Positions 32,472-40,641 of a stretch of DNA of 51,411 nucleotides are shown piece by piece. The position numbers and the translations under genes are program-made. Location: the NCBI GenBank assembly GCA_900540685.1, contig UQGS01000010.1, positions 1-51,411 of the forward strand, in the 5' to 3' direction. The first letter of the stretch is position 1, and each line of letters starts with the position of its first letter. This stretch comes from an uncultured Catenibacterium sp. Lineage in GTDB: Bacteria > Bacillota_I > Bacilli_A > Erysipelotrichales > Coprobacillaceae. The notes beneath the pieces were generated by a model. The model was not told where the DNA came from and did not search any database. It saw nothing but the letters and a program-made list of their open reading frames with translations.

Positions 32472-33314
32472 ATGAAGCAAAAAGTATTATCAATGGTAAA
32501 AATTTTAGTTGGTGTCGCTTTGACTGATATAGCACTTGGTATGATTATATTACCACAATCCTTCGCTGCAGGAGGCGTAACAGGGCTATGTGTTATTATT
32601 AGTAAGATGATTCCACTACCAGTCTCAATTCTTGTATTAATTTGTAATGCGATATTATTTATATTAGGTTATATATTTATTGGTAAAGAATTCATTTTCA
32701 AGACATTGATTGTCAGCATTATCTTTCCATTTGGACTAGATCTATGTCAGAAATATAATTTCTTGGCTGAAATGAATTCTGATCCTTTAATGAGTGCTAT
32801 TCTTGCAGGTATATTGATTGGAGCAGGGGTAGGACTTGTACTTCTTGGTGATGGTTCTTCAGGTGGTTTTGATATTATTGGTGTCATCTTGCATAAATAT
32901 TTCAAGGTGCCTGTTTCTATCGTTATGAATGTATTTGATATCACAGTTATTTTAATTCAGGTGGCATCTAATCCATTTATGAAGAATGTATATGGTATTC
33001 TTGCGATTATGATCTGTACGATGACAGTCAATAAAGTATTGGCTTATGGTCAATCACAGTGTGAAATCATGATCATGAGTCATGAATATGAAAAAATCAG
33101 AGAACGTATTTATAAAGAAATTGATGTTGGATTGACTTTATTAAAAGCAGAAACAGGTTATTTAAGAGAAGATATGCAGGTAATTCTTGTCGTTACACAG
33201 TATAAGAAGATTGCGACTATCAAGAAGATCTCTGTAGAAGAAGATCCTACTTCCTTTGTATTTGTGAGTGATGTTCACTCAGTCATTGGAAAAGGCTATA
33301 CATTATCACGTTAA
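32472..33314 (+). CDS. YitT family membrane protein (DUF161/DUF2179)
   Basis: Membrane protein of 280 residues with about five helices (from about 5 to 185), including the conserved LLGDGSSGGFDIIGVILHKYF segment, and a soluble DUF2179 domain (about 195-278, SQCEIMIMSHEYEKIRERIYKEIDVGLTLL). Function is unknown. I chose the ATG at 32472 because GAGGG (32459-32463) is 8 bases away; TTG and ATG codons just upstream are in the RBS. The -10 box ends at 32454, so the transcript leader would be very short. It is divergent from a Crp/Fnr-type gene that may activate it. A paralogue is at 8072-8950. Confidence 0.87.
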   Translation: MKQKVLSMVKILVGVALTDIALGMIILPQSFAAGGVTGLCVIISKMIPLPVSILVLICNAILFILGYIFIGKEFIFKTLIVSIIFPFGLDLCQKYNFLAEMNSDPLMSAILAGILIGAGVGLVLLGDGSSGGFDIIGVILHKYFKVPVSIVMNVFDITVILIQVASNPFMKNVYGILAIMICTMTVNKVLAYGQSQCEIMIMSHEYEKIRERIYKEIDVGLTLLKAETGYLREDMQVILVVTQYKKIATIKKISVEEDPTSFVFVSDVHSVIGKGYTLSR

Positions 33315-33334
33315 GACCTTCGGGTCTTTTTCTT
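33313..33334 (+). terminator. Terminator of the second yitT-family gene
   Basis: AAGACC (33313-33318), TTCG loop, GGTCTT (33323-33328), then a T-rich tract. Confidence 0.9.
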
Positions 33335-33364
33335 TTTGTGCTACAATAGATACAGGTGATGAAT

Positions 33365-33853
33365 ATGTTAGAAGAATTAATGATGAAGATGATTGAGTTT
33401 GATAGCGGAGACCCTAAGCGTATCCAGCATTTTATAAAGGTACATTCTTTTTCTAAACTCATAGGAGAAAAAGAAGGATTAGATGCACATACTCTATATG
33501 TTTTAGAAGCAGCCAGTATCTTACATGATATTGGAATACGTGTATCAGAAGAAAAATATGGTTTTCAAAATGGAAAGTTGCAGGAACAGGAAGGTCCTGC
33601 ACCTGCAAGAGAAATATGTACTTTTCTAGGATTTAAGGAAGAAGATATAGAAAGAATATGTTTCTTGATTGCCCACCATCATACATATACTGATGTAGAT
33701 GGGATAGATTACCGTATTCTATTAGAAGCAGATTTCTTAGTTAATGCCTTTGAAGGCAATGCCTCTATTGAATCTATCAAGCATGCCAAAGAAAGTTTCT
33801 TTGAAACACAAACAGGAAAGCATATATTAGACACAATGTTTTTAAAGTCATAG
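33365..33853 (+). CDS. HD domain phosphohydrolase
   Basis: Predicted metal-dependent phosphohydrolase of 162 residues. HD-domain ligands are seen in FIKVHSFSKLIG (His), ILHDIGIRV (His-Asp) and IAHHHTYTDVDG, and an Asp is in ILLEADFLVN. Bacterial single-domain HD proteins of this size act on nucleotides or other phosphate esters; the substrate is unknown. The ATG at 33365 follows AGGTGA; GTG (33356) and ATG (33359) just upstream overlap that site. The gene is followed by a terminator at its stop codon and then by the SRAP gene. Confidence 0.82.
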   Translation: MLEELMMKMIEFDSGDPKRIQHFIKVHSFSKLIGEKEGLDAHTLYVLEAASILHDIGIRVSEEKYGFQNGKLQEQEGPAPAREICTFLGFKEEDIERICFLIAHHHTYTDVDGIDYRILLEADFLVNAFEGNASIESIKHAKESFFETQTGKHILDTMFLKS

Positions 33854-33872
33854 GTTTTCTATGGCTTTTTTT
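33846..33872 (+). terminator. Terminator overlapping the HD gene stop
   Basis: AGTCATAG (33846-33853) pairs with CTATGGCT (33859-33866) with one G-T pair, followed by T residues to 33872. Confidence 0.7.
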
Positions 33873-33883
33873 GGAGGATTATT

Positions 33884-34435
33884 ATGTGTGGACGTTATTA
33901 TTTAGATGAACAATTAAAATATGATTTAACACGCTGGGTCATCATTCCTGATGGACATATATTCCCTTATGGTGATATTCATCCTGGAGAAGAAGGCTTT
34001 ATTATATTAAAGGGGCATTATGGTGATTATAAGACATGGGGCTATCCATTAGATAAGAAGCGTGTCTTTAATGCACGTATAGAAACAGTATTAGACAAGA
34101 AGATGTTTAAAGAAGATGCAGTTAAAAGAAGATGTATTATTCCAATTAGTGGCTTTTATGAATGGGATGCATCACATGCTCAATATCGCTTTACTAGTCA
34201 TCATATTCTCTATCTTGCAGGAATCTATCATGATGACTATTATACAATTCTCACAAAAGAAGCAGAAGACATCATGTCAGGAATACATTCAAGAATGCCA
34301 GTTATCGTATCTTTTGAAGATATAGACTTATGGCTTAATGAAGGAAGAGTATACAAAAAAACCAAAGACTCTTTAGAAGTCCTTGGTTCTCATAAACAAA
34401 TGTCGTTAGATGATATCAGTGACATCAATCCATGA
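33884..34435 (+). CDS. SRAP family abasic-site processing protein (HMCES/YedK)
   Basis: SOS-response-associated peptidase family protein of 183 residues that forms a thiazolidine crosslink with abasic sites in single-stranded DNA. All key residues are visible: Cys2 (MCGRYY), Asn63 and Glu67 (FNARIET), Glu93 (GFYEWD) and His135 (GIHSRMP). It is shorter than the usual 200-230 residues, with loops trimmed, but the active site is intact. TGGAGG precedes the start. Its 3' end overlaps the convergent YbaK-type gene by 30 bp. No LexA-type operator was recognised in the short upstream gap. Confidence 0.92.
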   Translation: MCGRYYLDEQLKYDLTRWVIIPDGHIFPYGDIHPGEEGFIILKGHYGDYKTWGYPLDKKRVFNARIETVLDKKMFKEDAVKRRCIIPISGFYEWDASHAQYRFTSHHILYLAGIYHDDYYTILTKEAEDIMSGIHSRMPVIVSFEDIDLWLNEGRVYKKTKDSLEVLGSHKQMSLDDISDINP

Positions 34436-34873
34436 TTCCTGATGGGCATATTTTTCTAGTTCTGGAATAGTGAGCTTAATAGCACTATTAGGGCTGCCAC
34501 ATGCTGGATAAACATGATCAAAACGTTCTAGAGACTCATCAAGATAGACTTTAATACCTTCTTTTAATCCAAAAGGACAAACACCACCTATTGGATGACC
34601 AGTGAGAGATTCTACTTCCTCCCCATGAAGCATCTTGGCTTTCTTGTGAAAAAATGATTTATATTTCTTATTGTCGATTCTTGCATCTCCGGCCATTACA
34701 ATCACAATGACTTCATCCCCAACATGAAAAGACATTGTTTTCGCAATTTCTTGTTCTTTACAGCCAATAGCTTGTGCTGCAAGTTCCACAGTTGCACTTG
34801 ATACAGGAAACTCTACAATATGTGTATCCATATTATACTGCTTGAAATAATTCTTCACTGAATTCAAAGACAT
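34406..34873 (-). CDS. YbaK/EbsC family aminoacyl-tRNA deacylase
   Basis: Protein of 155 residues in the YbaK/ProX deacylase family, which hydrolyses mischarged aminoacyl-tRNAs such as Cys-tRNA(Pro). AAQAIGCKEQEIAKTMSFHV, then VIVMAGDARIDNKKYKSFF, and GHPIGGVCPFGLKEGIKVYLDESL (with the GGVxP loop) define it. The ATG at 34873 is chosen because AGGAGG lies just upstream; a longer frame would start in the RBS. A TATAAT on the minus strand near 34920 is a plausible -10. It converges with the SRAP gene. Confidence 0.9.
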   Translation of the reverse strand: MSLNSVKNYFKQYNMDTHIVEFPVSSATVELAAQAIGCKEQEIAKTMSFHVGDEVIVIVMAGDARIDNKKYKSFFHKKAKMLHGEEVESLTGHPIGGVCPFGLKEGIKVYLDESLERFDHVYPACGSPNSAIKLTIPELEKYAHQESWIDVTDII

Positions 34874-34926
34874 AATAACTCCTCCTATCAACATACTAAC
34901 TAGATATGTTTATAAGGATTATACCA

Positions 34927-34960
34927 TAAAGGCTGAGTTTTTCAATAAACTCAGCCTTTA
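34927..34960. terminator. Hairpin at the end of the EIIB-ROK gene
   Basis: A 14-base perfect inverted repeat: TAAAGGCTGAGTTT (34927-34940) with AAACTCAGCCTTTA (34947-34960). The stop codon of the EIIB-ROK gene lies in the stem. The T tract on the minus strand is short, so termination efficiency is uncertain. Confidence 0.7.
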
Positions 34961-36327
34961 TTTTCTTCTTGGATAGAAAGAATCAAAGCGCCTAATAAGC
35001 CATATTCTTTGAAATGTTCAATAAAGTGGATATCTGGAAGATATTCTTCAGGAAAGTATTTCTTTAATGATTCTCTTAATTCATGTTTATTTGTATATTT
35101 AGATGAGACAATCAATATCTCTGGATCATAGATAGAAATCACTGCAGCTGCCTGATAAGTAAGGAATTCTAATTGATCTTCTAATGTTTTGTTGAATTGT
35201 TCTTTATTAAATGGAAGGAATCTGGCTTCTCCTGCAATTTTATGGGCTCCTTCTATTAGTTGTCCTTTAAAAACAGATCCTATACCACAAGGACATCCTA
35301 GAGATACTTGATAGAGGAATGAGATTGTCTGGTATTTGTTTTGTGAAATATAATAACCAGATACGAGTGCATTGACATCATTGAATAAATAGAAACGACG
35401 ATTTGGATAACGGTTATTCAGCGAATCTAAGACATTAATTCTTTGATTATGGAAGTCCATATAACTATCATGAATCACTCCTGGAAGGCTGATGCCTATA
35501 ATAGGAATATCAGGATGAAAGAGTAGTACAGTATCTAGAATATCAAAGAGGTCATTGACCTGGAAATCAAACTTAACGACTTCATTATCTAATAGTATTT
35601 TATTATTAGGATCAAAGACACGATAAATCATTCTTGTACGATGACTTGTACGCACTGTTGCGATTGTTAAAATTTTTGTTTGATGGGGTGCAGGACGACT
35701 GATGACAGGTAAACGAGCCGTAGTTGGATGACGACGAGACGATAAATGTTCATCTAAGAATTCTAATAAAGCACCTGCATCATACTTTGCGAATATGGCA
35801 GAAGGAATAGTCAATACTATCTTGTTTTTAAAGCATGTTTCTAGCTTTGGCTTTCTAGAACTTACTTGCGGTGCTACGAGAATCACATCGTAATTCTTTG
35901 CGATATCATAGAGTTCATGATAAGCAATCGCATCAAATTCATAATTCTTAGATAAAAGAACAGCGGCTTCACTTAATTGTGCGGCAAACATACCAGTAGT
36001 GAGACCACTTGTACATGTTAAAAGAATGCGTACAGGGGGTTCGTTGATTAGCTGTTTAACACATTGAAGCATTTCTTTATATAAAGAAATGGCATGACTT
36101 ATTGTATGCATCTGAAAATGAAGATAGAATTCTATCTTATCAGTCACTAGATTAGTCACTGATAATTCAATCAGGTTATGGTCATTGAATATTACTTCAG
36201 CATGACAATAAGGAGTTGAAATAATGATTTTCTTACCTTCTTCTTTAATCTCACAGCCTTCAATAGACTGAATGAGAATCCATTCCTTAAATAATAACGT
36301 ATGTATATCTCTTAAAAATTCATCCAT
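34951..36327 (-). CDS. PTS EIIB-like domain fused to a degenerate ROK domain
   Basis: Unusual 458-residue protein. Residues 1-98 form an unrecognised N-terminal domain with no obvious HTH. Residues 99-193 match a lactose/cellobiose-type PTS EIIB: RILLTCTSGLTTGMFAAQLSEAA with Cys105, and ILVAPQVSSRK as the second loop. From about 212 a ROK/ASKHA-like region follows: IGISLPGVIHDSYMDF, FNDVNALVSGYY and CGIGSVFKGQLIEGAHKIAGEARFLP are recognisable. The N-terminal phosphate loop (normally DxGGT) and the ROK zinc-cysteine motif are missing, so sugar-kinase activity is doubtful. I read it as a regulatory sensor of PTS state or sugar. The ATG at 36327 follows GAGGTGAT. It is divergent from the HAD gene; no PTS transporter is adjacent. 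Confidence 0.75.
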   Translation of the reverse strand: MDEFLRDIHTLLFKEWILIQSIEGCEIKEEGKKIIISTPYCHAEVIFNDHNLIELSVTNLVTDKIEFYLHFQMHTISHAISLYKEMLQCVKQLINEPPVRILLTCTSGLTTGMFAAQLSEAAVLLSKNYEFDAIAYHELYDIAKNYDVILVAPQVSSRKPKLETCFKNKIVLTIPSAIFAKYDAGALLEFLDEHLSSRRHPTTARLPVISRPAPHQTKILTIATVRTSHRTRMIYRVFDPNNKILLDNEVVKFDFQVNDLFDILDTVLLFHPDIPIIGISLPGVIHDSYMDFHNQRINVLDSLNNRYPNRRFYLFNDVNALVSGYYISQNKYQTISFLYQVSLGCPCGIGSVFKGQLIEGAHKIAGEARFLPFNKEQFNKTLEDQLEFLTYQAAAVISIYDPEILIVSSKYTNKHELRESLKKYFPEEYLPDIHFIEHFKEYGLLGALILSIQEENKG

Positions 36328-36526
36328 GATAATCACCTCAATAAAAGTATATCAAAACAATATTAGAAATAGAGAATTTTTGAATAATTGAAAAAAGATG
36401 ATAGATTCTTGTCAGGAATCTTTCTAAAGAATAAACAGAATTAGAAAATAATGTTTCTTTAGGCATTCTTATACTATAATACTTAAAAGAGATTACACTA
36501 TAATCAATTGATATAGGAGAAAACAT

Positions 36527-37348
36527 ATGGGTAAATATTTATTTTTTGATATAGATGGTACACTACTTAGTGATGTGACACATAAGGTACCTCAAAGTGC
36601 TATAGAGGCGATTAAGAAAGCAAAAGAAAATGGGCATCATTGTTTCTTTTGTACAGGAAGAAGCTATTTTATGACAAAAGAAATATCTGTGATAGGAATA
36701 GAAGATGCAATCATTGCGAATGGTGCAGCAGTGGTACGTAATGGACAGCCTGAACTACAGAAAGTTATTTCAGAAGATGTGACAGAAAAAACACTTAAAC
36801 TCATTGAAGAATTAGGTGGAGGCTATCAGATCATTGACTGGAAGAATGGTTATCAGAATCCTTATACACACGCTATGTTTATGGAACAGTTCAAAAGGGA
36901 ATTTGATGAGCCTGTTGAAGAAGTGTTCAAGAAAAAGAGTATGAAAACAATGGATGAAATAGAGAATAATCCAGTTCTTAAGATTGATGCGACTTTTGAT
37001 ACAGTAGAAGCAGCGAAAAAGTTTATGAATGCATTAGATCCAAGCCTCACTTTTATACCAGCGGGTGGCTATACTTCTACTTTTGGCGCAAAAGCAGGAG
37101 AAATGATGTTGAAAGGTGTATCTAAGGGAGCAGCTATTAAAGACTTTATGGAAGCGGTGGGTGAACCAATTGAAAATGCCTATGCATTTGGTGATTCTAC
37201 GAATGATATAGAAATGTTGGAAATGGCTGGTACTGCCATTGCGATGGGTAATGGGGCTAATGAAGCCAAGGCTGTGGCTGACTATATTACAGATACAGTG
37301 GACGAAGATGGTTTATACAATGCGATGAAGCATTTTGATTTAATATGA
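36527..37348 (+). CDS. HAD superfamily (Cof-type) phosphatase
   Basis: Cytosolic phosphatase of 273 residues, subfamily IIB (Cof). Motif I is FFDIDGTLL with nucleophile Asp8 and Asp10, motif II is FFCTGRS, the motif III Lys is in LKGVSKGAAIKD, and motif IV is FGDSTNDIEML. A large C2-type cap lies between about 85 and 195. Such enzymes dephosphorylate sugar phosphates, FMN or pyridoxal phosphate; the substrate is unknown. AGGAG precedes the ATG. Two TATAAT boxes (36475-36480, 36499-36504) lie in the promoter region. It overlaps the esterase gene by 4 bp. Confidence 0.92.
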   Translation: MGKYLFFDIDGTLLSDVTHKVPQSAIEAIKKAKENGHHCFFCTGRSYFMTKEISVIGIEDAIIANGAAVVRNGQPELQKVISEDVTEKTLKLIEELGGGYQIIDWKNGYQNPYTHAMFMEQFKREFDEPVEEVFKKKSMKTMDEIENNPVLKIDATFDTVEAAKKFMNALDPSLTFIPAGGYTSTFGAKAGEMMLKGVSKGAAIKDFMEAVGEPIENAYAFGDSTNDIEMLEMAGTAIAMGNGANEAKAVADYITDTVDEDGLYNAMKHFDLI

Positions 37349-37947
37349 TATATTATGGAAAAGAATGCCAGATATATGGCAATCAAGATGCAGATATTTA
37401 TATTTATTGTTTCTTTCATGACTGTACTTCTATTATTGAATCTTTTAAGGAAGATTATTGTTTAATTGCGCCAGTCATCAAGGATTGGAATAGTGAACTC
37501 TCTCCATGGGAAACTGAAGGGTTTAGTGGAAAGGGTGAAGAACTTGAAAAGTGGATTCTTTCAACTATGACTTCTTCTCATCATTATATTATTGCCGGCT
37601 ATTCACTGGGTGGTTTATTTAGTTTATGGATGTATGGAAGACATGAAGCTTTTATAGGATGTATCAGCTGTTCTGGTTCCTTATGGTATCCAGGCTGGAC
37701 GAGCTACCTTCATACTATAAATAGACAAGGAACTGTATACTTAAGTTTAGGAAGAAAAGAATCAAAGACAAAGAATAAGTTAATGTGTACAGTAGGATAC
37801 AATACACAGCAAACCTATAACTATCTTAGTCTTAATAACACATGTATATATATAGAAGAGAATGGGGGTCATTTCACTGAACCTGATCTTAGAATGATCA
37901 GAGGTTTTAAATGGCTTTTTGAAAATTTATCTATCTTTTTTGAATAA
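37345..37947 (+). CDS. Alpha/beta hydrolase (esterase-like)
   Basis: Predicted serine hydrolase of 200 residues. The nucleophile elbow is AGYSLGGLFSLWMYG with Ser87, and NGGHFTEPDLRM near the C-terminus supplies the likely catalytic His. GCISCSGSLWYPGW resembles the region after the active site in esterase D/enterochelin-esterase-like proteins. No signal peptide is present, so it is cytosolic. The ATG overlaps the HAD gene stop (ATGA), so the two are co-translated; the pair may process a shared phosphorylated or acylated metabolite, which is speculative. Confidence 0.8.
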   Translation: MIYYGKECQIYGNQDADIYIYCFFHDCTSIIESFKEDYCLIAPVIKDWNSELSPWETEGFSGKGEELEKWILSTMTSSHHYIIAGYSLGGLFSLWMYGRHEAFIGCISCSGSLWYPGWTSYLHTINRQGTVYLSLGRKESKTKNKLMCTVGYNTQQTYNYLSLNNTCIYIEENGGHFTEPDLRMIRGFKWLFENLSIFFE

Positions 37948-38026
37948 ACTATGTTAGAATACACAAGGTCGCAAAGACATTTTAAAAAATTATGCGATTA
38001 TGCCCATTAGAAAATGATTTTTTTGA

Positions 38027-38055
38027 TTGACTTATAATCTCATTTTCATTATAAT
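38027..38055 (+). promoter_or_regulatory. Promoter of yceD-rpmF
   Basis: TTGACT (38027-38032), 17-bp spacer, TATAAT (38050-38055). This is a near-consensus housekeeping promoter 30 bp before the yceD start. Confidence 0.85.
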
Positions 38056-38084
38056 GGGTGATGCAGTTATAGAGGGTGATCAAG

Positions 38085-38600
38085 GTGAAATGGAATCGTA
38101 ACTGGTTAGTCAAACAGAAAAATGGAAAATTTGATTTCGAAGAAACGATAACGTTTCCTAAAGAAATGTTCTATAACTTATCTCGAATCAATGATTTGAA
38201 GGATGTGGAAGTTACAGGATCAGGCAACTTCAATAGTAGTGAAGAACGCCTCTATGTAACATACCATGTTCAGGGAACAATGGTTGTTCCTTGTGCTATA
38301 TCATTGGAAGATGTCGATTACCCATTTTCTATTGATACAGATGTTGTGTTTGCGTTTTATAAGCCTGATGAAGACGAAGATGTTGTAGAAGCAAGAAAAG
38401 ATGTTGCTGATCTTACTTCTGTGATATTCCAGGAAATCATGATGGCTATTCCAATGAGAGTTGTGAAGGAAGGCGCAAAGATGAAAACAAGCGGCTCAGG
38501 CTGGAAGGTTATGGATGAAAGCGAAGTAGTCGCAAAAGAAGAGGATACAATCGATCCCCGTTTAGCAAAACTCAAAGATTATTTCAAGGATCAGGAATAA
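38085..38600 (+). CDS. yceD: YceD/DUF177 family protein
   Basis: Protein of 171 residues in the YceD family, linked to 23S rRNA/large-subunit maturation in plants and bacteria. Family pattern: an N-terminal strand region, the central MVVPCAISLEDVDYPFSIDTDVVF segment with its PC motif, and an acidic stretch followed by DLTSVIFQEIMMAIPMRV. The GTG at 38085 is chosen, with AGAGGG (38071-38076) as RBS. It precedes rpmF by 14 bp, the conserved order in most bacteria, which strongly supports the call. Both share the promoter at 38027-38055. Confidence 0.9.
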   Translation: MKWNRNWLVKQKNGKFDFEETITFPKEMFYNLSRINDLKDVEVTGSGNFNSSEERLYVTYHVQGTMVVPCAISLEDVDYPFSIDTDVVFAFYKPDEDEDVVEARKDVADLTSVIFQEIMMAIPMRVVKEGAKMKTSGSGWKVMDESEVVAKEEDTIDPRLAKLKDYFKDQE

Positions 38601-38614
38601 GGAGGTAGAACAAG

Positions 38615-38791
38615 ATGGCAGTACCATTTAGAAGAGTATCAAGTACAAGAAGAGACAAGAGAAGAACTCATGACAAATTATCAGCTCCTGCAGTTGTTAA
38701 ATGTCCAGAATGTGGTGAATTCAAATTAGCACATAGAGTTTGTGGTCATTGTGGTTATTATAATGGCGTTAAAGTTAAGGATGTAAAATAA
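38615..38791 (+). CDS. rpmF: 50S ribosomal protein L32
   Basis: Small basic ribosomal protein of 58 residues. MAVPFRRVSSTRRDKRRTHD is the typical start, and a zinc ribbon is formed by Cys30, Cys33, Cys43 and Cys46 (KCPECGEF, RVCGHCGYY). AAGGAGG precedes the ATG. It is co-transcribed with yceD and followed by two terminators. The four-cysteine form is the zinc-binding C+ paralogue. Confidence 0.97.
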   Translation: MAVPFRRVSSTRRDKRRTHDKLSAPAVVKCPECGEFKLAHRVCGHCGYYNGVKVKDVK

Positions 38792-38797
38792 TTCCTT

Positions 38798-38822
38798 AGA
38801 GAGATGAAAATCTCTCTTTTTT
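38798..38822 (+). terminator. First terminator after rpmF
   Basis: AGAGAGAT (38798-38805), GAAA loop, ATCTCTCT (38810-38817), then T residues to 38822. Confidence 0.92.
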
Positions 38823-38831
38823 ATTTTCAAG

Positions 38832-38868
38832 AGGATTTTTAGCATTTTATGCTAGAAATCCTTTTTTT
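38832..38868 (+). terminator. Second terminator after rpmF
   Basis: A 14-bp stem (38832-38845 with 38849-38862) with one G-T pair and a 3-base loop, followed by T residues to 38868. With the first hairpin it insulates yceD-rpmF from the cell-wall cluster. Confidence 0.88.
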
Positions 38869-38890
38869 ATGTTTAAATTCCATAAATTTC

Positions 38891-38965
38891 TTGTCTGATT
38901 GTGCATTGTAAGTCTATAATAGTGGTAACAAATGTCAAAATGTGGATAATTGTGGAAAGGAATGG
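38891..38965 (+). promoter_or_regulatory. mraZ promoter and MraZ boxes
   Basis: -35 TTGTCT (38891-38896), 18 bp, -10 TATAAT (38915-38920). Downstream, TGTGG (38941-38945), TGTGG (38951-38955) and AATGG (38961-38965) repeat with an exact 10-bp period just before mraZ. That matches the helically phased TGG-type repeats bound by MraZ in other bacteria. Autoregulation is inferred. Confidence 0.75.
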
Positions 38966-38975
38966 TGAGTAAGGT

Positions 38976-39407
38976 ATGTTCTTTGGTGAATTTCAGCACA
39001 ATCTAGATACTAAAGGCCGTTTGAGCATCCCTGCTAAATTCCGTGGAGAATGCGGAGACCATGTCTATATCATGAGAGGCCACGAAGGCTGTCTAGATCT
39101 CTATACAGAAGAAGGCTGGCAGGCTTATTATGCAGAATTGAAGAAGCTATCAAATAAGAAGAAAGAAGAACGTGCTTATTTACGTATGGTGACTTCACGT
39201 ATGAGCTGCAGTGAATTTGATAAATTAGGTCGTATCAATATTCCCCAGGTATTACGTACACATGCTCATTTAGAGAAAGAGTGTACTATTGTTGGTGCTG
39301 GTGAACATATTGAAGTATGGGATACTGCTAAATGGGAAGCATTCTATGATGAATATGATGATCAGTTTGATGACTTATCAGAAAAAATATCAGAAAATGA
39401 GGAATGA
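38976..39407 (+). CDS. mraZ: Transcriptional regulator MraZ
   Basis: DNA-binding protein of 143 residues with two AbrB-like swapped-hairpin halves. Each carries the DTKGRLSIPAKFR (about 11-23) or DKLGRINIPQVLR (about 81-93) motif. It normally represses or tunes its own division/cell-wall operon. The start is at the head of the cluster, and TGGTGAG overlaps the RBS region. Three phased repeats lie directly upstream. Confidence 0.97.
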   Translation: MFFGEFQHNLDTKGRLSIPAKFRGECGDHVYIMRGHEGCLDLYTEEGWQAYYAELKKLSNKKKEERAYLRMVTSRMSCSEFDKLGRINIPQVLRTHAHLEKECTIVGAGEHIEVWDTAKWEAFYDEYDDQFDDLSEKISENEE

Positions 39408-39412
39408 TAAAT

Positions 39413-40351
39413 ATGTTTGAACACTATAGTGTATTATTAGATGAAACAATTGATGCATTGAATATAAAAGAAGATGGTATTTATGTAGATTGTACTCTAG
39501 GAGGAGGGGGACATAGCTCTCGTATTCTAGAAAAACTTACTACAGGACATTTATATTGTTTTGATCAGGATACCAATGCGATAGAAGCGGCAAGAGAAAG
39601 ATTGTCAAAGATTTCAGACAACTTTACTATTATTCATGCAAATTTTAAGGAAATTAAAGCAAGACTTTCTATGGAAGGTGTTTATAAGGTAGATGGTATT
39701 GTATTTGATTTAGGTGTCTCTTCTCCACAATTTGATAATGCGGAAAGAGGATTCAGCTACAATACAGATGCAAGACTCGATATGCGTATGAATCAGGAAC
39801 AGCCTTTAAGTGCTTACGAAGTAGTGAATAACTACTCTTACCAGGACTTAGTGACAATTCTTTATAAATATGCAGATGAGAAGTTTGCGAAATCAATCGC
39901 AAGAATGATTGAAAAGGAAAGACAGGTAAAACCTATTGAAACAACCTTTGAATTAGTAGAGATTGTTAAGAAGGCCATTCCTGCCCGTGCAAGACGTACA
40001 GGTGGTCATCCTGCAAAACGTACATTCCAGGCGATTCGTATTGAAGTGAATGATGAATTAAATGTCTTTGAACGTGCATTAACTGATTCATTAGATCTAC
40101 TTAATGTAGGTGGACGTGTGGCAGTCATCAGCTTCCACTCATTAGAAGATAAGATCACTAAATATATGTTTAATGAAAAGACTGCAGTCCCAGACTTACC
40201 AATGGGTATGCCAGTTATCCCAGAGGAATACCAGCCTCATTTCAAGAAGGTAACAAGAAAGCCTATTGTGGCAGATGAAAAAGAATTATCAGAGAACAGA
40301 CGTTCTCATTCGGCTAAATTAAGAGTGATAGAAAGGATACGTGATGAATAA
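39413..40351 (+). CDS. rsmH: 16S rRNA (cytosine1402-N4)-methyltransferase
   Basis: SAM-dependent methyltransferase of 312 residues (MraW). MFEHYSVLLDETIDAL starts the protein, DCTLGGGGHS is the SAM-binding loop, and FDLGVSSPQFDNAERGFSY, KRTFQAIRIEVNDEL and VISFHSLEDKI are diagnostic. I chose ATG 39413, with GAGG (39399-39402) ten bases upstream; the ATG at 39404 overlaps the mraZ stop and has no spacer. It methylates C1402 in the ribosomal decoding centre. Confidence 0.97.
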   Translation: MFEHYSVLLDETIDALNIKEDGIYVDCTLGGGGHSSRILEKLTTGHLYCFDQDTNAIEAARERLSKISDNFTIIHANFKEIKARLSMEGVYKVDGIVFDLGVSSPQFDNAERGFSYNTDARLDMRMNQEQPLSAYEVVNNYSYQDLVTILYKYADEKFAKSIARMIEKERQVKPIETTFELVEIVKKAIPARARRTGGHPAKRTFQAIRIEVNDELNVFERALTDSLDLLNVGGRVAVISFHSLEDKITKYMFNEKTAVPDLPMGMPVIPEEYQPHFKKVTRKPIVADEKELSENRRSHSAKLRVIERIRDE

Positions 40352-40641
40352 TGAAAAGAAGAAAATCAAGATTTTTAAAGTTTACTGAAGTGTTGCTTGC
40401 TTTCTCTTTTGTGCTATTTTTGGTGGGTAGTATTTATTTGAATTCTTATGAATCTCAGCTTAATGCAGATATCAAAGAGACACAGGATGAAATTGCAGAA
40501 GTTCAGTCAGATATTGATGCTTTAGAGATGTCTAAGCAGGAATTGGCTTCTTTCACACGTATGAAGGAAGTTGCCACTAAGAAAGGTTATGATTATCAGC
40601 CTAGTTCTGCAGCAGCTGCAGTTGTAGGAGCTGAAGAATAA
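40351..40641 (+). CDS. ftsL: Cell division protein FtsL-like
   Basis: Bitopic membrane protein of 96 residues: basic N-terminus (MKRRKSRFLKF), one helix (about 13-29) and an extracellular coiled coil (about 34-70, ETQDEIAEVQSDIDALEMSKQEL). Position between rsmH and the class B PBP, with one-base overlaps at both ends, identifies it as FtsL despite the poor sequence conservation of the family. It would link DivIB and DivIC to the septal synthase. Confidence 0.88.
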   Translation: MKRRKSRFLKFTEVLLAFSFVLFLVGSIYLNSYESQLNADIKETQDEIAEVQSDIDALEMSKQELASFTRMKEVATKKGYDYQPSSAAAAVVGAEE

